Part shown: piece after piece, positions 16,991 to 23,246 of the stretch | Layout of the letters: each line of letters opens with the position of its first letter | Position numbering within the stretch: the first letter of the stretch is position 1 | The notes under the pieces: generated by a model | Database searches by the model: none | What the model was told of the DNA's origin: nothing | What the model saw: the letters and a program-made list of their open reading frames with translations, nothing else | Source: Chloroflexi bacterium OHK40 | GTDB lineage: Bacteria > Chloroflexota > Chloroflexia > Chloroflexales > Chloroflexaceae | Assembly (NCBI GenBank): GCA_004367505.1 | Contig: SFCB01000207.1 | Location: 1-46,462 of the forward strand | Length of the DNA: 46,462 nt | Direction of reading: 5' to 3' | Position numbers and translations under genes: made by a program

Positions 16991-17443
16991 ATGCTAAACT
17001 CTCACCAGAATACACATTGGAACCCGATCCTTCAGCAGGGGCGCCGTGAAGCGCGCGCCGCCCACATCCTTGTAGTTGATGATCATCGAGAGATTGCCGA
17101 ACTGGTTGCCGATACGTTAGCCGAAGAGGGCTATACGGTACGGGTAGCTCACGACGGCATCGGCGCGCTCCAGGCCATCCGCGAGCACCGTCCGGATCTG
17201 CTCCTGCTCGACCTGAGCATGCCACGGATGAGTGGCGACGAGCTGTTGCGCCGTTTACAGGCCGATGGATTGCGAGATTTGCCGGTTATCCTGATGACGG
17301 CCGACCGCTCGCCCGAGCGCCTTGCCAGCCTCGCCGTCGATCTGTTGCTCACCAAGCCTTTCGATATCGACCACCTGATCGAGGCCGTGGCCGCCATCCT
17401 CAAGCCCACCCGCACCCAGCCCTCTGGCGGCAACAGTTCCTGA
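16991..17443 (+). CDS. Single-domain (CheY-like) response regulator
   Basis: 150 residues: a short tail (1-25) followed by one receiver domain and no output domain. The acidic pair is in ILVVDDHRE, the phospho-acceptor Asp in LLLLDLSMPRMSG near residue 73, Thr in VILMTADRS and Lys in LLTKPFD. It is therefore expected to be phosphorylated and to act by protein contact, for example in a phosphorelay or on a partner switch. ATG 16991 lacks a clear ribosome site. It is paired with the divergent PAS-GAF kinase and has its own sigma-54 promoter (16897-16912). The kinase/regulator pairing is inference from position. Confidence 0.88.
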   Translation: MLNSHQNTHWNPILQQGRREARAAHILVVDDHREIAELVADTLAEEGYTVRVAHDGIGALQAIREHRPDLLLLDLSMPRMSGDELLRRLQADGLRDLPVILMTADRSPERLASLAVDLLLTKPFDIDHLIEAVAAILKPTRTQPSGGNSS

Positions 17444-17476
17444 TGGAGAGGTGGCTCACGGACATCAGGGCATTCC

Positions 17477-17516
17477 GACGCCCCGCTGGAGGCATCAAGC
17501 CAGCCAGGGGGGCGTC
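17477..17516. terminator. Hairpin between convergent genes
   Basis: GACGCCCC (17477-17484) pairs with GGGGCGTC (17509-17516), with additional CTGG/CCAG pairing inside. It lies between the stops of the response regulator (+) and the YggT-like gene (-). There is no real U-tract, so use as a terminator is plausible only. Confidence 0.45.
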
Positions 17517-17550
17517 ATTAGAGTCCGGTGGGGCCATGTACAGGTGAGGG

Positions 17551-18054
17551 CTACGCCGCCCTGGCCTCGGTAGGTTCACTCCGCGTGCGCATGTAGATAA
17601 GTTGAGCCACCTTTGTGGCTATCCAGGCAAACAGGTAATAAATCGCGATCGCCACCAGGTCCGACCCCTCGAAGACGCTCACGCCGAGCGCCGGTACGGT
17701 CCGGGCGCCGAACAGGCCGCTAAAGGGCAGCACAAAGGGAAAGGTGATTGTGTAGATAAAGCTGGCAAAGCCATTCAGCGGATCGGCGCCAAAAAGCAAG
17801 AGCAAGAAGCGGATGAAGATGAAGATCGCGATAATATTGACAATCGTATAGATCGTACGGCGTGTCCGCAGGAAGCGGCGGCGCTCTATCGCCGCCGCTG
17901 AGGGCACGATGACCGTCGTCTCTTCGATCTGGGTGGTATGCGCCTGGCCGTCGGTCACCACGTGTTGCTCTTTGATCACCCGGGCAGCATCGACGGTTGG
18001 GTCGGCCGCAGCGGCGGCATCGGCATCAGGTGTAGGGGGCGTGCTGGTTGTCAT
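17551..18054 (-). CDS. YggT-like small membrane protein with long hydrophilic N-terminus
   Basis: 167 residues. The first 60 are hydrophilic, Ala/Pro/Thr-rich and probably disordered. A basic patch (ERRRFLRTRRT) precedes a helix TIYTIVNIIAIFIFIRFLLLLF, the motif DPLNGFASFIYTITFPFVLPFSGLFG and a last helix near 130-150. That arrangement matches half of a YggT (YGGT) protein, a family linked to osmotic or envelope stress. The N-terminal extension is not usual for the family. The ribosome site GGAGGAGATC immediately precedes the ATG. A sigma-54 promoter (18112-18127) lies 58 nt upstream, back-to-back with that of rpoN. Family call moderate. Confidence 0.7.
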   Translation of the reverse strand: MTTSTPPTPDADAAAAADPTVDAARVIKEQHVVTDGQAHTTQIEETTVIVPSAAAIERRRFLRTRRTIYTIVNIIAIFIFIRFLLLLFGADPLNGFASFIYTITFPFVLPFSGLFGARTVPALGVSVFEGSDLVAIAIYYLFAWIATKVAQLIYMRTRSEPTEARAA

Positions 18055-18111
18055 GATCTCCTCCGTGGGTGAGTTGAGAAAGCGCTGTCCGTGACACTCG
18101 GAGCCCTGCTA

Positions 18112-18127
18112 TGCAGGTTGTGTGCCA
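18112..18127 (-). promoter_or_regulatory. Sigma-54 promoter for the YggT-like gene
   Basis: Minus strand TGGCACACAACCTGCA, with GG-N10-GC. Start predicted near 18100, about 46 nt before the ATG at 18054. Confidence 0.75.
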
Positions 18128-18143
18128 AAGCGTACGATGACCC

Positions 18144-18159
18144 TGGCACGGTTCTTGTT
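18144..18159 (+). promoter_or_regulatory. Imperfect sigma-54 promoter upstream of rpoN
   Basis: TGGCACGGTTCTTGTT: a perfect -24 half with GT in place of the -12 GC. It faces rpoN (18308), implying weak autoregulation. Sixteen bp separate it from the opposing sigma-54 promoter at 18112-18127. Confidence 0.55.
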
Positions 18160-18307
18160 AGAGAAGAGGCTTCGAAGTGATCACGACTGAACAGAGTTCT
18201 GGAGTCGCCCATCATCTGCTGCCGGCACACTGAGGGCGCGCCGCTGTGCTACGATGATCGCGCCAGGCGCGTGCGGTGGTGCTCCGTGTCGGTAGGAAAG
18301 GTGCCTT

Positions 18308-19648
18308 ATGTTCGAGATGTCAATGGCCCCCGAGATGGGCATGCGCGTCACCCCGGCACTCCTGAACCTTGCGCAGCTCCTCGCACTGCCGAGCATGGAT
18401 CTGCAGCAGCTTGTGCAGCAGGAGCTGGCCGATAACCCCGCGCTGGATGAGGTGGAGACGTACGAGCAGGCCTGCGCGCGCTGTGGCGGCCTGGTGATCG
18501 ATGGCATCTGTGTGGGCTGCGCGAGCTCCGACGCGATCAGCGATGGGCCGCTCCCGAGCCGCGACGACGATGTCGACCCGCTCCTCTTCGTGGCCGCGCC
18601 GCGTAGCCTCGGCGAGACGCTCCTCGGCGATCTCTACGCGAGCCTTCCGGTCTCCGAGCACCCGATCGCCCTGGCCCTCGTTGGCAACCTCGATGACCGG
18701 GGCTTCCTTGCCGATGAGCCTGAGGTGATCGCCAGCCTGCTCGGCGTGCCGCTCGAACGGGTGCTCGCCGTGCTGCAGCGCCTGCGTGAGCTTGGCCCGC
18801 CCGGTATCGCCACCCGTGGCCCGCAGGAGTGTCTGCTCGTGCAGATCGATCTCCTGGCGCTCCAGGGCGTCAGCGCTCCCTACGCCAGGGCGATCATCGA
18901 GCATCACTTCGATGATCTCGGCGCCGGGCGCTTTAAGCAGATCGCCCGCCAGCTCCGTATCAGCGCCGACGAGGTGGAGGCTGCCCGCGCCTTCATCCGC
19001 CGTCACCTGTGGCCCTTCCCGGCTCAGGCGGCCATGCCTGAGGTAGCGCCTCCACAGCGCACCCGCTACCGCACCGCCGATATCGCCATCCTGCGTCGCG
19101 ACGAGTCCTTTGTGGTCGAGGTGCTCCACTCGCCCCGCCGTGTGCTGCGCCTCAATCCGCTCTACCAGGACCTCGCCCGCAAGGCGGCTTCGCTCCCCGA
19201 CGAAGAGCGGGCCCACGTTCAGGAGTACATCGCTCGCGCCCGCGTCTTCCTCACCAACCTGCGCCAGCGTGAGAACACGCTCCAGCGTATCGGCGAGGTG
19301 ATCGTCGAGCGCCAGGAGGCCTTTCTCCTCCACGGCGTGCGCCACCTCGTCCCGATGACCCGCGCCGAGATCGCGGTCGAGCTGGGTGTCCACGAGTCTA
19401 CGGTGAGCCGGGCAACCGCCGATAAGACGGCGCTGCTGCCCAACGGCACGCTGCTGCCCATGAGTGAGTTCTTCGTGGCGGCCCGTGGTGTGCAGGACGT
19501 GCTGCGTGAACTGATCGTCAATGAGCCACGGCCCTTGAGCGATGATGAGCTTGCCCGCCTGCTCGCCGAGCAGGGCTACCCCATCGCACGCCGTACGGTG
19601 GCAAAGTACCGCGACCTGATGAAGATCCCGCCCTCGCATCTCCGCTAG
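18308..19648 (+). CDS. rpoN: RNA polymerase sigma-54 factor
   Basis: 446 residues with the full RpoN plan. Region I near the N-terminus (LLALPSMDLQQLVQQELADNPALDE) contacts the activator. The core-binding domain occupies about 85-250. The HTH (MTRAEIAVELGVHESTVSRAT near 355) reads the -12, and the RpoN box ARRTVAKYRDLMKIPPS at the C-terminus reads the -24. Odd: right after region I, residues about 56-71 form CARCGGLVIDGICVGC, a C-x2-C-x8-C-x2-C zinc-ribbon-like knot not part of textbook RpoN. Region II is otherwise short. ATG 18308 follows AGGAAAG. The upstream site at 18144 suggests autoregulation. It stands among at least nine other sigma-54 promoters, so it is very likely active in this neighbourhood. 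Confidence 0.95.
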   Translation: MFEMSMAPEMGMRVTPALLNLAQLLALPSMDLQQLVQQELADNPALDEVETYEQACARCGGLVIDGICVGCASSDAISDGPLPSRDDDVDPLLFVAAPRSLGETLLGDLYASLPVSEHPIALALVGNLDDRGFLADEPEVIASLLGVPLERVLAVLQRLRELGPPGIATRGPQECLLVQIDLLALQGVSAPYARAIIEHHFDDLGAGRFKQIARQLRISADEVEAARAFIRRHLWPFPAQAAMPEVAPPQRTRYRTADIAILRRDESFVVEVLHSPRRVLRLNPLYQDLARKAASLPDEERAHVQEYIARARVFLTNLRQRENTLQRIGEVIVERQEAFLLHGVRHLVPMTRAEIAVELGVHESTVSRATADKTALLPNGTLLPMSEFFVAARGVQDVLRELIVNEPRPLSDDELARLLAEQGYPIARRTVAKYRDLMKIPPSHLR

Positions 19649-19732
19649 GCGCGGCCCACCAGGATGGGGCAGGCCGCCCATGGCTCGCCTGATCGGTGCG
19701 CCCCTGAACTGTTGAGGGAGGGGATGTAAAAG

Positions 19733-19784
19733 GCGCTCTGCTGTGGGGCTTTGCTTCCGCAGAAGCCAGGAGCAAGCAGAGCGC
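19733..19784 (-). terminator. Branched hairpin, intrinsic terminator for minus-strand transcripts
   Basis: GCGCTCTGCT (19733-19742) pairs with AGCAGAGCGC (19775-19784); inside is GCTTC-CGCA-GAAGC (19753-19766). On the minus strand the stem is followed by CTTTTAC, fitting termination of the response regulator transcript (stop 19873). The opposite strand may serve rpoN. Confidence 0.6.
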
Positions 19785-19872
19785 AACCCGCGCTGGTTAT
19801 GAAACCCGCCCTACCTCGGGCAGCAGTGTCTGGTCCTTTGTATTCGCCCAGTCTTCTACTGCGCTTGCGCTA

Positions 19873-20289
19873 TCAGTCGCCCGTCGATGATGGAAGGGGC
19901 GGCTGCACAATGCTGCGTTCGAGCCCCTGCGCTTGCTCGCCGCTGGTGTACACGGCCACCAGGTCGATCAAGCGTTCGAGGCCGAAGGGCTTCCTGAGAA
20001 TGGCGGTGGCCCCGAGCGCGAGGAATTGATCGAGGTGGGTGCCGGCGCTCGCCACGATGATCGGGAGCGTTGTGAAACCGTCGGCGCGCAGTTGCCGCAA
20101 AACGAGATCGCCACTCATCACCGGAAGCCCGATATCGAGCAGCACTACATCGGGCGCCTCCCGATGAACCTCTAGCAGAGCACTCGCGCCGTCGTGGCAC
20201 ACGGTAACGGTATAACCTTCGTCGCTCAGCGCATCGGCCACGAAATCGGTGATGGCACGTTCATCATCGACGACAAGAATGCGGGCCAC
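19873..20289 (-). CDS. Single-domain response regulator
   Basis: 138 residues from GTG 20289 (VARILVVDDERAI). A complete receiver domain: ILVVDDE, phospho-acceptor Asp in VVLLDIGLPVMSG near residue 50, Ser in IIVASAGT and Lys in LRKPFG. About 20 residues of hydrophilic tail follow, without an output domain. The frame is open for another 38 codons upstream, but that segment has no domain and overlaps the promoter. It resembles the regulator at 16991, so the window has two stand-alone receivers. A near-consensus sigma-54 promoter lies at 20358-20373. The partner kinase is not identifiable; the PAS-GAF kinase is a candidate. Confidence 0.85.
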   Translation of the reverse strand: MARILVVDDERAITDFVADALSDEGYTVTVCHDGASALLEVHREAPDVVLLDIGLPVMSGDLVLRQLRADGFTTLPIIVASAGTHLDQFLALGATAILRKPFGLERLIDLVAVYTSGEQAQGLERSIVQPPLPSSTGD

Positions 20290-20357
20290 ACAACGCCAGC
20301 CTTTCCTATCCTTCGGGTGCGGCGCCGCGTGTGGTCCGCACCCGTTCCGGCTAGCGC

Positions 20358-20373
20358 TGCAAGAAGTGTGCCA
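20358..20373 (-). promoter_or_regulatory. Sigma-54 promoter for the second response regulator
   Basis: Minus strand TGGCACACTTCTTGCA, GG-N10-GC, with the full TTGCA -12. Start predicted near 20346. Confidence 0.8.
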
Positions 20374-20408
20374 CAACCTCCGGCCCGTTGAAGCCACGCG
20401 CACACGCC

Positions 20409-21752
20409 TCAGCCGCCGCGCCTGGCGTCACGCGCAACCCACGCGGTGATCCGGCTCACGGCGAGCGCGACCAGGCCGCTGCTGACGACCATGGTTCCGA
20501 CGGCAATCGGCCAGTTGACGGTGTTGCGCTGACCGAAGGCGGGGACCCCGGTGATCCTGCCTGCGAGCTCGATACTGCCCACAGCCATCCCGAAGGGTAC
20601 AACCGACCCGACGGCGCCGCCCAGGCCCTGCTGGACGACGGTCCGCTCGAGTTGCCCGCTGCTGATCTGCTCCTCCGATTGCACGGTGCTACTCTTGCCG
20701 CGCACCAGCGAGCCCGTGGCAACCGCCAGCGCCCCCCCTGCCATGAAACTGGCGACATGGAGCAGCAACCCGAGCCCGAGCGTCTTTGGGTGGAGTTGCA
20801 CAGTCCGGCGCTCACTACCGGCGACGAGGCTCACACAGCTGAGCAGGTAGAAGATCGCGCCCCAGAAACCGGTAAACGTCAGCCAGCGCGGGATGTCCTC
20901 CCGCCGAATCGGGTTGTGTTTGCGCAGCCGGGAAAGGGTGGCCATCGTTTGTGTCTCCTTCTGCAATCGTGGTGTTCGGGTAGTGGTTCGTTCCAGAAGC
21001 CCTGCGCTCGACGCACTACCCGCCGAGCGCTGCTCGCGCAGCTCCTCGACCTTCCGGGCGGCGGCGCTATCGTCGCTGGCGGGACGTAGCGGAGGCGCAT
21101 CGGCGTCAGAGAGTTGCCGTGTGCCGCTGGCGAGCTCTTCGGCCACCAGCCGGCGCATCCGCTCCAGCGAGCGGCGAATAAAGCGCAGCTGCACCCGGCG
21201 GCCAAAAAGGCGGAAACCAAGGCGAATGATCGGGTTGCGGATCTCGCCCGGCTGAGAGAAGGCATGGATGCGGAATGCCACCTGCCCGCTCTCCAGCCAT
21301 TTGATCACGCTGAACTCCATCTGGCCCCGCTCCAGATGACCCTCGAGCGTCTGGTAGTTGAAGCCCCAGACCTGCTCTGGCCCGCGCTCGCCTACGCGCT
21401 GTTCGTCGCGCACGTTGCCCACGCGCGTGCCAAAGTAAAAGGTGAGCCCGAAAGCCCGGGCGCGCAGCAGCATCACGCGGCCCTCAATCGGCTGGTCGGG
21501 GTAGAAAATCCCGGTGATGATGGTCGGGTCGGCGAAGCGGTACTCCTGCAGTACCTGCTTCGCGATCTCCCAGGAGCCACCCGGCTGAGGCGGGCCGGGC
21601 GGCTCAGGGGGTAGTTCGGTTTGCACATCGTCCACACGCCAGCCGTTGGCCGTCGTGAACTGCTCACGGCGCTCCAGGTCGAAGTTGAGCGGCAGGTTGC
21701 GCAAAGCATCGATCCGAGCGCGGTATTGTTCGTAGAGGGGGCGCTCAGACAA
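20409..21752 (-). CDS. DUF1990-domain protein fused in frame to a C-terminal membrane domain
   Basis: 447 residues. Residues 1 to about 220 are a DUF1990 domain, with TFYFGTRVGNVRDE, NYQTLEGHLERGQMEFSV and FRIHAFSQPGE. A charged linker (220-268) leads to a membrane part with about four helices (TFTGFWGAIFYLLSCVSLVAG, GLGLLLHVASFMAGGALA, GGAVGSVVPFGMAVGSI, VGTMVVSSGLVALAV). An internal ATG at 20945 (MATLSRLRKHN) has AAGGAG nicely placed, so the membrane part may also be made alone as a 178-residue protein. Alternatively two genes were fused by loss of a stop. Function is unknown. The start overlaps the preceding gene by 8 nt, so translation is coupled. Confidence 0.7.
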   Translation of the reverse strand: MSERPLYEQYRARIDALRNLPLNFDLERREQFTTANGWRVDDVQTELPPEPPGPPQPGGSWEIAKQVLQEYRFADPTIITGIFYPDQPIEGRVMLLRARAFGLTFYFGTRVGNVRDEQRVGERGPEQVWGFNYQTLEGHLERGQMEFSVIKWLESGQVAFRIHAFSQPGEIRNPIIRLGFRLFGRRVQLRFIRRSLERMRRLVAEELASGTRQLSDADAPPLRPASDDSAAARKVEELREQRSAGSASSAGLLERTTTRTPRLQKETQTMATLSRLRKHNPIRREDIPRWLTFTGFWGAIFYLLSCVSLVAGSERRTVQLHPKTLGLGLLLHVASFMAGGALAVATGSLVRGKSSTVQSEEQISSGQLERTVVQQGLGGAVGSVVPFGMAVGSIELAGRITGVPAFGQRNTVNWPIAVGTMVVSSGLVALAVSRITAWVARDARRGG

Positions 21753-22419
21753 TCGGGATCACCTCCCCGGTGAAGTCGCGCTCCTCCGTCTCCACAGTAA
21801 CCTCGCCGAGCGATTGTCCACCGCTCGCCTTCACCACCCGCTCGCAGAAGGTTACCCAGGCGTTCTTCTGCAGCTCTTTGCCGATCTTGCCCTCGCGATA
21901 GGTGAGGCTCACGAGCATATCGCGGCTGCGTGCCCAGGAGCGGATCTGAAAGCGCAGGGCTCCTTCGGCTACCGGGCTTTTCTGCACGGCAAAGGTGATC
22001 TGCCCGGCCTCGGGGTGGCCCGCGAGGGTCATGAAGCTGAAGGAGGTCGGAGTGACCTCGGTCACTCGCACCTGGCCGTTCCAGGGCCCGAGAATGCGAA
22101 TATCGTACTCGTCACCCGGTTGCATGCGCTGTGGGTGCCCCTTAACCTTGCGGAATGCGGCGAGTGCGGCGGGGGCAAAGTCGGGCAGATCGCGCTGGAT
22201 GCGGGCCATCAGCGCCTCGCGGGTGAGGCGCGGGCGTGCGATGTCGATGTAATAGCAGCGGTGAAAGAGCGGCCCTTCGCCATCGCTGGGCAACTGCACC
22301 CGGGTCTCACCCCACATCAAGGCCTGCGGTACCGGGCGTGGGCGGGGGAGCCGGAGGACCCGCCGCTCCTTCAGCCCGCTCCACAGCGCACGCCAGATAG
22401 CACTGAGCTGGTTTCTCAT
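21745..22419 (-). CDS. DUF1990-related protein
   Basis: 224 residues from ATG 22419. The motif series YIDIARPRLTREALM, GDEYDIRILGPWNGQVRV, FSFMTLAGHPEAGQITFAV and LRFQIRSWARSRDM is like DUF1990, but more distant than in the next gene. The domain resembles a small-molecule-binding barrel; no function is known to me. TTG 22446 would add nine residues, but neither start has a strong ribosome site. It overlaps the following gene by 8 nt and follows the GlsB/YeaQ gene on the same strand (129 nt gap with a hairpin), so all three probably depend on the sigma-54 promoter at 22898. Confidence 0.65.
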   Translation of the reverse strand: MRNQLSAIWRALWSGLKERRVLRLPRPRPVPQALMWGETRVQLPSDGEGPLFHRCYYIDIARPRLTREALMARIQRDLPDFAPAALAAFRKVKGHPQRMQPGDEYDIRILGPWNGQVRVTEVTPTSFSFMTLAGHPEAGQITFAVQKSPVAEGALRFQIRSWARSRDMLVSLTYREGKIGKELQKNAWVTFCERVVKASGGQSLGEVTVETEERDFTGEVIPIV

Positions 22420-22449
22420 TCGCGTAAGTGTGTTCCCGCCGCTCAAGAA

Positions 22450-22482
22450 GCGCCGCAGGGCTCGCAGTGAGTCCTGCGGCGC
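22450..22482 (-). terminator. Intercistronic hairpin, possible attenuator
   Basis: GCGCCGCAGG (22450-22459) and CCTGCGGCGC (22473-22482), a perfect 10-bp stem with a 13-nt loop. On the minus strand it is followed by TTCTTGAG, a weak U-tract. It lies between the GlsB-like gene and the DUF1990 pair and may reduce read-through or protect the upstream mRNA. Confidence 0.5.
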
Positions 22483-22547
22483 TGGTGAGGGCTGTGACCA
22501 TTCAGAGCCCGTGGCCTGACCGCATCTTCCAGCCGGGGTTGCCTCGC

Positions 22548-22823
22548 TCAGCGCACGCTGCCGCGGCGGAAGAGGTTGACGATCCCCAGCAGCACAATGG
22601 CGCCCACAAAGGAGACGATCAGCGAGCTGAGGCTGAAGTCGCTGTTGTTGATGTTGCTGCCGCCGAGGCCGAGCATGCTGAAGATCAAGCCGCCGAGAAA
22701 CGCGCCGACGATCCCGACCACGATGTTGAGCAGCGCGCCCTGCTGGGCGTCGGTGCGCATCACCAGGCTCGCGAGCCAGCCAACCAGGGCACCGAACAGG
22801 AGCCAGAGGATGAAATTGATCAC
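22548..22823 (-). CDS. GlsB/YeaQ/YmgE-family stress membrane protein
   Basis: 91 residues, the normal length for this Transgly_assoc family. It contains INFILWLLFGALVGWLASLVM, the Gly-rich LNIVVGIVGAFLGGLIFSML, and a last helix LIVSFVGAIVLLGIVNLF followed by basic residues. Members sit in the cytoplasmic membrane and are induced by general stress or in stationary phase; their biochemical role is not settled. The start is GTG 22823 with AGGAGGAG upstream; frames reaching further up have no ribosome site. It is first behind a consensus sigma-54 promoter (22898-22913), suggesting this stress protein is under sigma-54 rather than a sigma-S-like factor. Confidence 0.85.
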   Translation of the reverse strand: MINFILWLLFGALVGWLASLVMRTDAQQGALLNIVVGIVGAFLGGLIFSMLGLGGSNINNSDFSLSSLIVSFVGAIVLLGIVNLFRRGSVR

Positions 22824-22897
22824 GGTCTCCTCCTTATTTCGTCTCGGGCCAGGATTGTGCGACCCCCGCCGCACCATGGCCCTCGCCCCGTTCTCCG

Positions 22898-22913
22898 TGC
22901 AAGTATCGTGCCA
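22898..22913 (-). promoter_or_regulatory. Sigma-54 promoter for the GlsB-DUF1990 operon
   Basis: Minus strand TGGCACGATACTTGCA, an exact match to TGGCACG-N4-TTGCA. Start predicted near 22886. Confidence 0.88.
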
Positions 22914-22966
22914 GAGAGGCGCTCTGTCGGCTAGCAGTTGCGCCGGAGTTGGCATCCAGGCAGGCG

Positions 22967-22978
22967 TGCCGAACGGCA
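22967..22978. promoter_or_regulatory. Inverted repeat upstream of the GlsB promoter
   Basis: TGCCG-AA-CGGCA, about 81-92 nt upstream of the predicted sigma-54 start, an enhancer-like distance. The sequence does not match the palindrome at 16942. Otherwise the 420-nt gap 22824-23246 holds two sigma-54 promoters and an extended -10, and no gene. Confidence 0.3.
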
Positions 22979-23071
22979 TGCCCCCGCCTCACGCATCGGG
23001 CGCGGCGAGCGTTGCCGTACTGGCCGTCCGCGCCCTGCTCCTGAACGCCATGGCCGCCCCAAAGGCGGCCA

Positions 23072-23087
23072 TGGCACAGTGCGTGCA
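23072..23087 (+). promoter_or_regulatory. Sigma-54 promoter upstream of the NtrC-type activator
   Basis: TGGCACAGTGCGTGCA, with GG-N10-GC. The -12 is GTGCA rather than TTGCA. Start predicted near 23098, about 150 nt before the ATG at 23247. Confidence 0.6.
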
Positions 23088-23154
23088 GCCAGGGAGGTAT
23101 GCCACACCCTCGCGAACGGGCGCCGGGGGCTGCTCCAGAGAGCGGCGCAAGGGC

Positions 23155-23163
23155 TGGTATAAT
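23155..23163 (+). promoter_or_regulatory. Extended -10 (TGGTATAAT) for the activator gene
   Basis: TGG followed by consensus TATAAT (23158-23163), about 78 nt before the start codon. No good -35 is seen. It would give basal housekeeping expression of the activator alongside the sigma-54 promoter. Confidence 0.55.
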
Positions 23164-23246
23164 TGCGGTTGGCAGCTACAAGAGGGGAGTAGCTCCCGGG
23201 CGCGGCAAGGGCAAGCCCATGCGCGCGTCGTGTGATAAGGAATACT

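Noticed and set aside
18320-19786. Long open frame opposite rpoN (488 residues, minus strand)
   Set aside because: Shadow of rpoN; His/Gln/Glu-rich composition without a domain.
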